A DNA stretch of 6,222 nucleotides from Proteobacteria bacterium UBA6921 (lineage in GTDB: Bacteria; Pseudomonadota; Gammaproteobacteria; SG8-11). Under the pieces are notes generated by a model. The model saw only the letters and a program-made list of their open reading frames with translations, had not been told where the DNA came from and searched no databases. The number at the start of each line of letters is the position of its first letter. Within the stretch, counting starts at the first letter, position 1. A program made the position numbers and the translations under genes. Positions 5,393-6,222 of the stretch are shown here, piece by piece. The DNA lies in contig DKAR01000041.1 in the NCBI GenBank assembly GCA_002450895.1, positions 20,651-26,872 on the forward strand. The letters are read 5' to 3'.

Positions 5393-6222
5393 TTATTGCG
5401 AGATTAACCCGCGCATATGCGGAATCGGTTGGATCGTCACCCCGCTGACGTTCCACTGATCCTTGCAGTACTCGCGGATCGTACGATCGGATGAAAATTT
5501 TCCTGACCGTGCCGAATTCAGGATCGACATGCGAGTCCAGTGCGGCGCATTTTGGTAGGCCTCGCTCACCCGGTCTTGGCACTTCACGTACGAATTGAAG
5601 TCGGCCAACGCGAGATACGGATCACTGCCCAGCAGATTGTCAATCAACGGCCGGAACAGGTCCACGTCGCCATGCGAAAAGAATCCGCTGCGGATCAGGT
5701 CGATCACTTCCTTCAGATGCGCGTCGGACTGGTACCACGAGTACGGTGAGTAACCGGACTCGCGAGTCTTCTTGACCTCTTCCGTGGTCAGTCCGAACAG
5801 GAAGAAGTTTTCCGCGCCGACCTCGTCCCGGATTTCCACGTTCGCGCCGTCCAGCGTGCCGATCGTCAGGGCGCCGTTCATGGCGAACTTCATGTTGCCG
5901 GTTCCGGAGGCCTCTTTCCCTGCGGTCGAAATCTGCTCGGAAAGATCCGCGGCCGGATACATGTACTGGCCATTGCTCACATTGAAGTTGGGCAGGAACA
6001 CGACACGCATCCGGTCACGCACCGCGCGGTCCCGATTCACGACGCTACCAACGGCGTTGATTAACTTGATGATCAGCTTCGCCATTCGATACGACGGGGC
6101 TGCCTTTCCGCCAAACAGGAAGGTGCGCGACTCAAGGTTCGCGCTGGGATCGGACTTGAGACGTACATACATACTGATGATATGCAGCACCATCAAATGC
6201 TGCCGCTTGTACTCGTGTATGC
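5393..6222 (-). CDS. glgP: Glycogen/starch/maltodextrin phosphorylase, C-terminal part (5' end outside the window)
   Basis: About 275 residues are visible, the C-terminal third of a family normally about 800-840 residues long. The frame stays open to the right edge and reads IHEYKRQHLMVLHII there, the conserved phosphorylase segment normally found deep inside the protein, so the gene continues beyond the window. The TTG at 6194-6196 is therefore an internal leucine codon, not a start. The pyridoxal-phosphate site is intact: EASGTGNMKFAMNGALT, with the Schiff-base lysine encoded at 5888-5890, followed by GTLDGANVEI. The end (SGKFSSDRTIREY) is also typical, so the C-terminus is complete. The enzyme splits alpha-1,4-glucans with phosphate to release glucose-1-phosphate in the cytoplasm. 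Higher G+C than the genes to its left suggests a core housekeeping gene. No functional link to the molybdoenzyme is evident. Confidence 0.96.
   Translation of the reverse strand, partial: IHEYKRQHLMVLHIISMYVRLKSDPSANLESRTFLFGGKAAPSYRMAKLIIKLINAVGSVVNRDRAVRDRMRVVFLPNFNVSNGQYMYPAADLSEQISTAGKEASGTGNMKFAMNGALTIGTLDGANVEIRDEVGAENFFLFGLTTEEVKKTRESGYSPYSWYQSDAHLKEVIDLIRSGFFSHGDVDLFRPLIDNLLGSDPYLALADFNSYVKCQDRVSEAYQNAPHWTRMSILNSARSGKFSSDRTIREYCKDQWNVSGVTIQPIPHMRGLISQ

Noticed and set aside
6194..6196. TTG as a possible start of a 267-residue phosphorylase fragment.
   Set aside because: The frame continues upstream through IHEYKRQH, a conserved internal phosphorylase segment, so the TTG is an internal leucine codon and the gene is cut by the window edge.
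1..6222. CRISPR arrays, insertion sequences, tRNA genes, phage attachment sites or riboswitches.
   Set aside because: I saw no spaced direct repeats, transposase motifs, tRNA-like cloverleaf ends or known riboswitch cores on either strand.

Overview
The window is bacterial, and every well-supported gene reads on the minus strand. From right to left (the direction of transcription) it holds: the 3' part of a glycogen/starch phosphorylase gene (glgP, cut by the right edge); a 178-base gap with a perfect 8-bp hairpin; a full-length Tat-exported molybdopterin-binding large subunit of the xanthine dehydrogenase / isoquinoline 1-oxidoreductase family; a 194-base gap with an AT-rich promoter-like patch; and a tight three-gene cassette of a free-standing acyl carrier protein, a class I AMP-forming acyl/aryl ligase and a NAD-synthetase-family ATP pyrophosphatase. 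The last 142 bases on the left hold no gene I can support.

Taxonomy cannot be fixed from this window. Shine-Dalgarno-type sites, the Tat signal with an RR motif, and a bacterial-type glgP fit a Gram-negative such as a Proteobacterium or Acidobacteriota member, but this is a weak inference. Base composition is uneven. Hand counts of single 60-base lines give 36/60 and 34/60 G+C in glgP (5881-5940, 5701-5760), against 25/60 in the carrier protein (2641-2700), 23/60 in part of the molybdoenzyme gene (4621-4680) and 35/60 in part of the ligase (1681-1740). The glgP end therefore looks like core genome and the rest more mixed.

The cassette at 143-2884 is the most interesting part. Gene spacing is 4 bases between carrier protein and ligase, then a 4-base ATGA overlap between ligase and NadE-like gene, so the three are almost certainly co-translated from one mRNA. 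The likely logic is that the ligase adenylates a carboxylic acid and loads it on the carrier protein's phosphopantetheine arm. The NadE-like enzyme, which lacks a glutaminase domain and carries extra sequence between its P-loop and GTxN motifs, may activate and amidate a carboxylate in the same pathway rather than serve bulk NAD synthesis. The product cannot be deduced from the sequence.

The molybdoenzyme subunit has no small [2Fe-2S] partner gene on either side within the window, which is unusual because the two are normally adjacent. Its start codon lacks a clear Shine-Dalgarno site and is overlapped by a possible 40-codon ORF in the leader.
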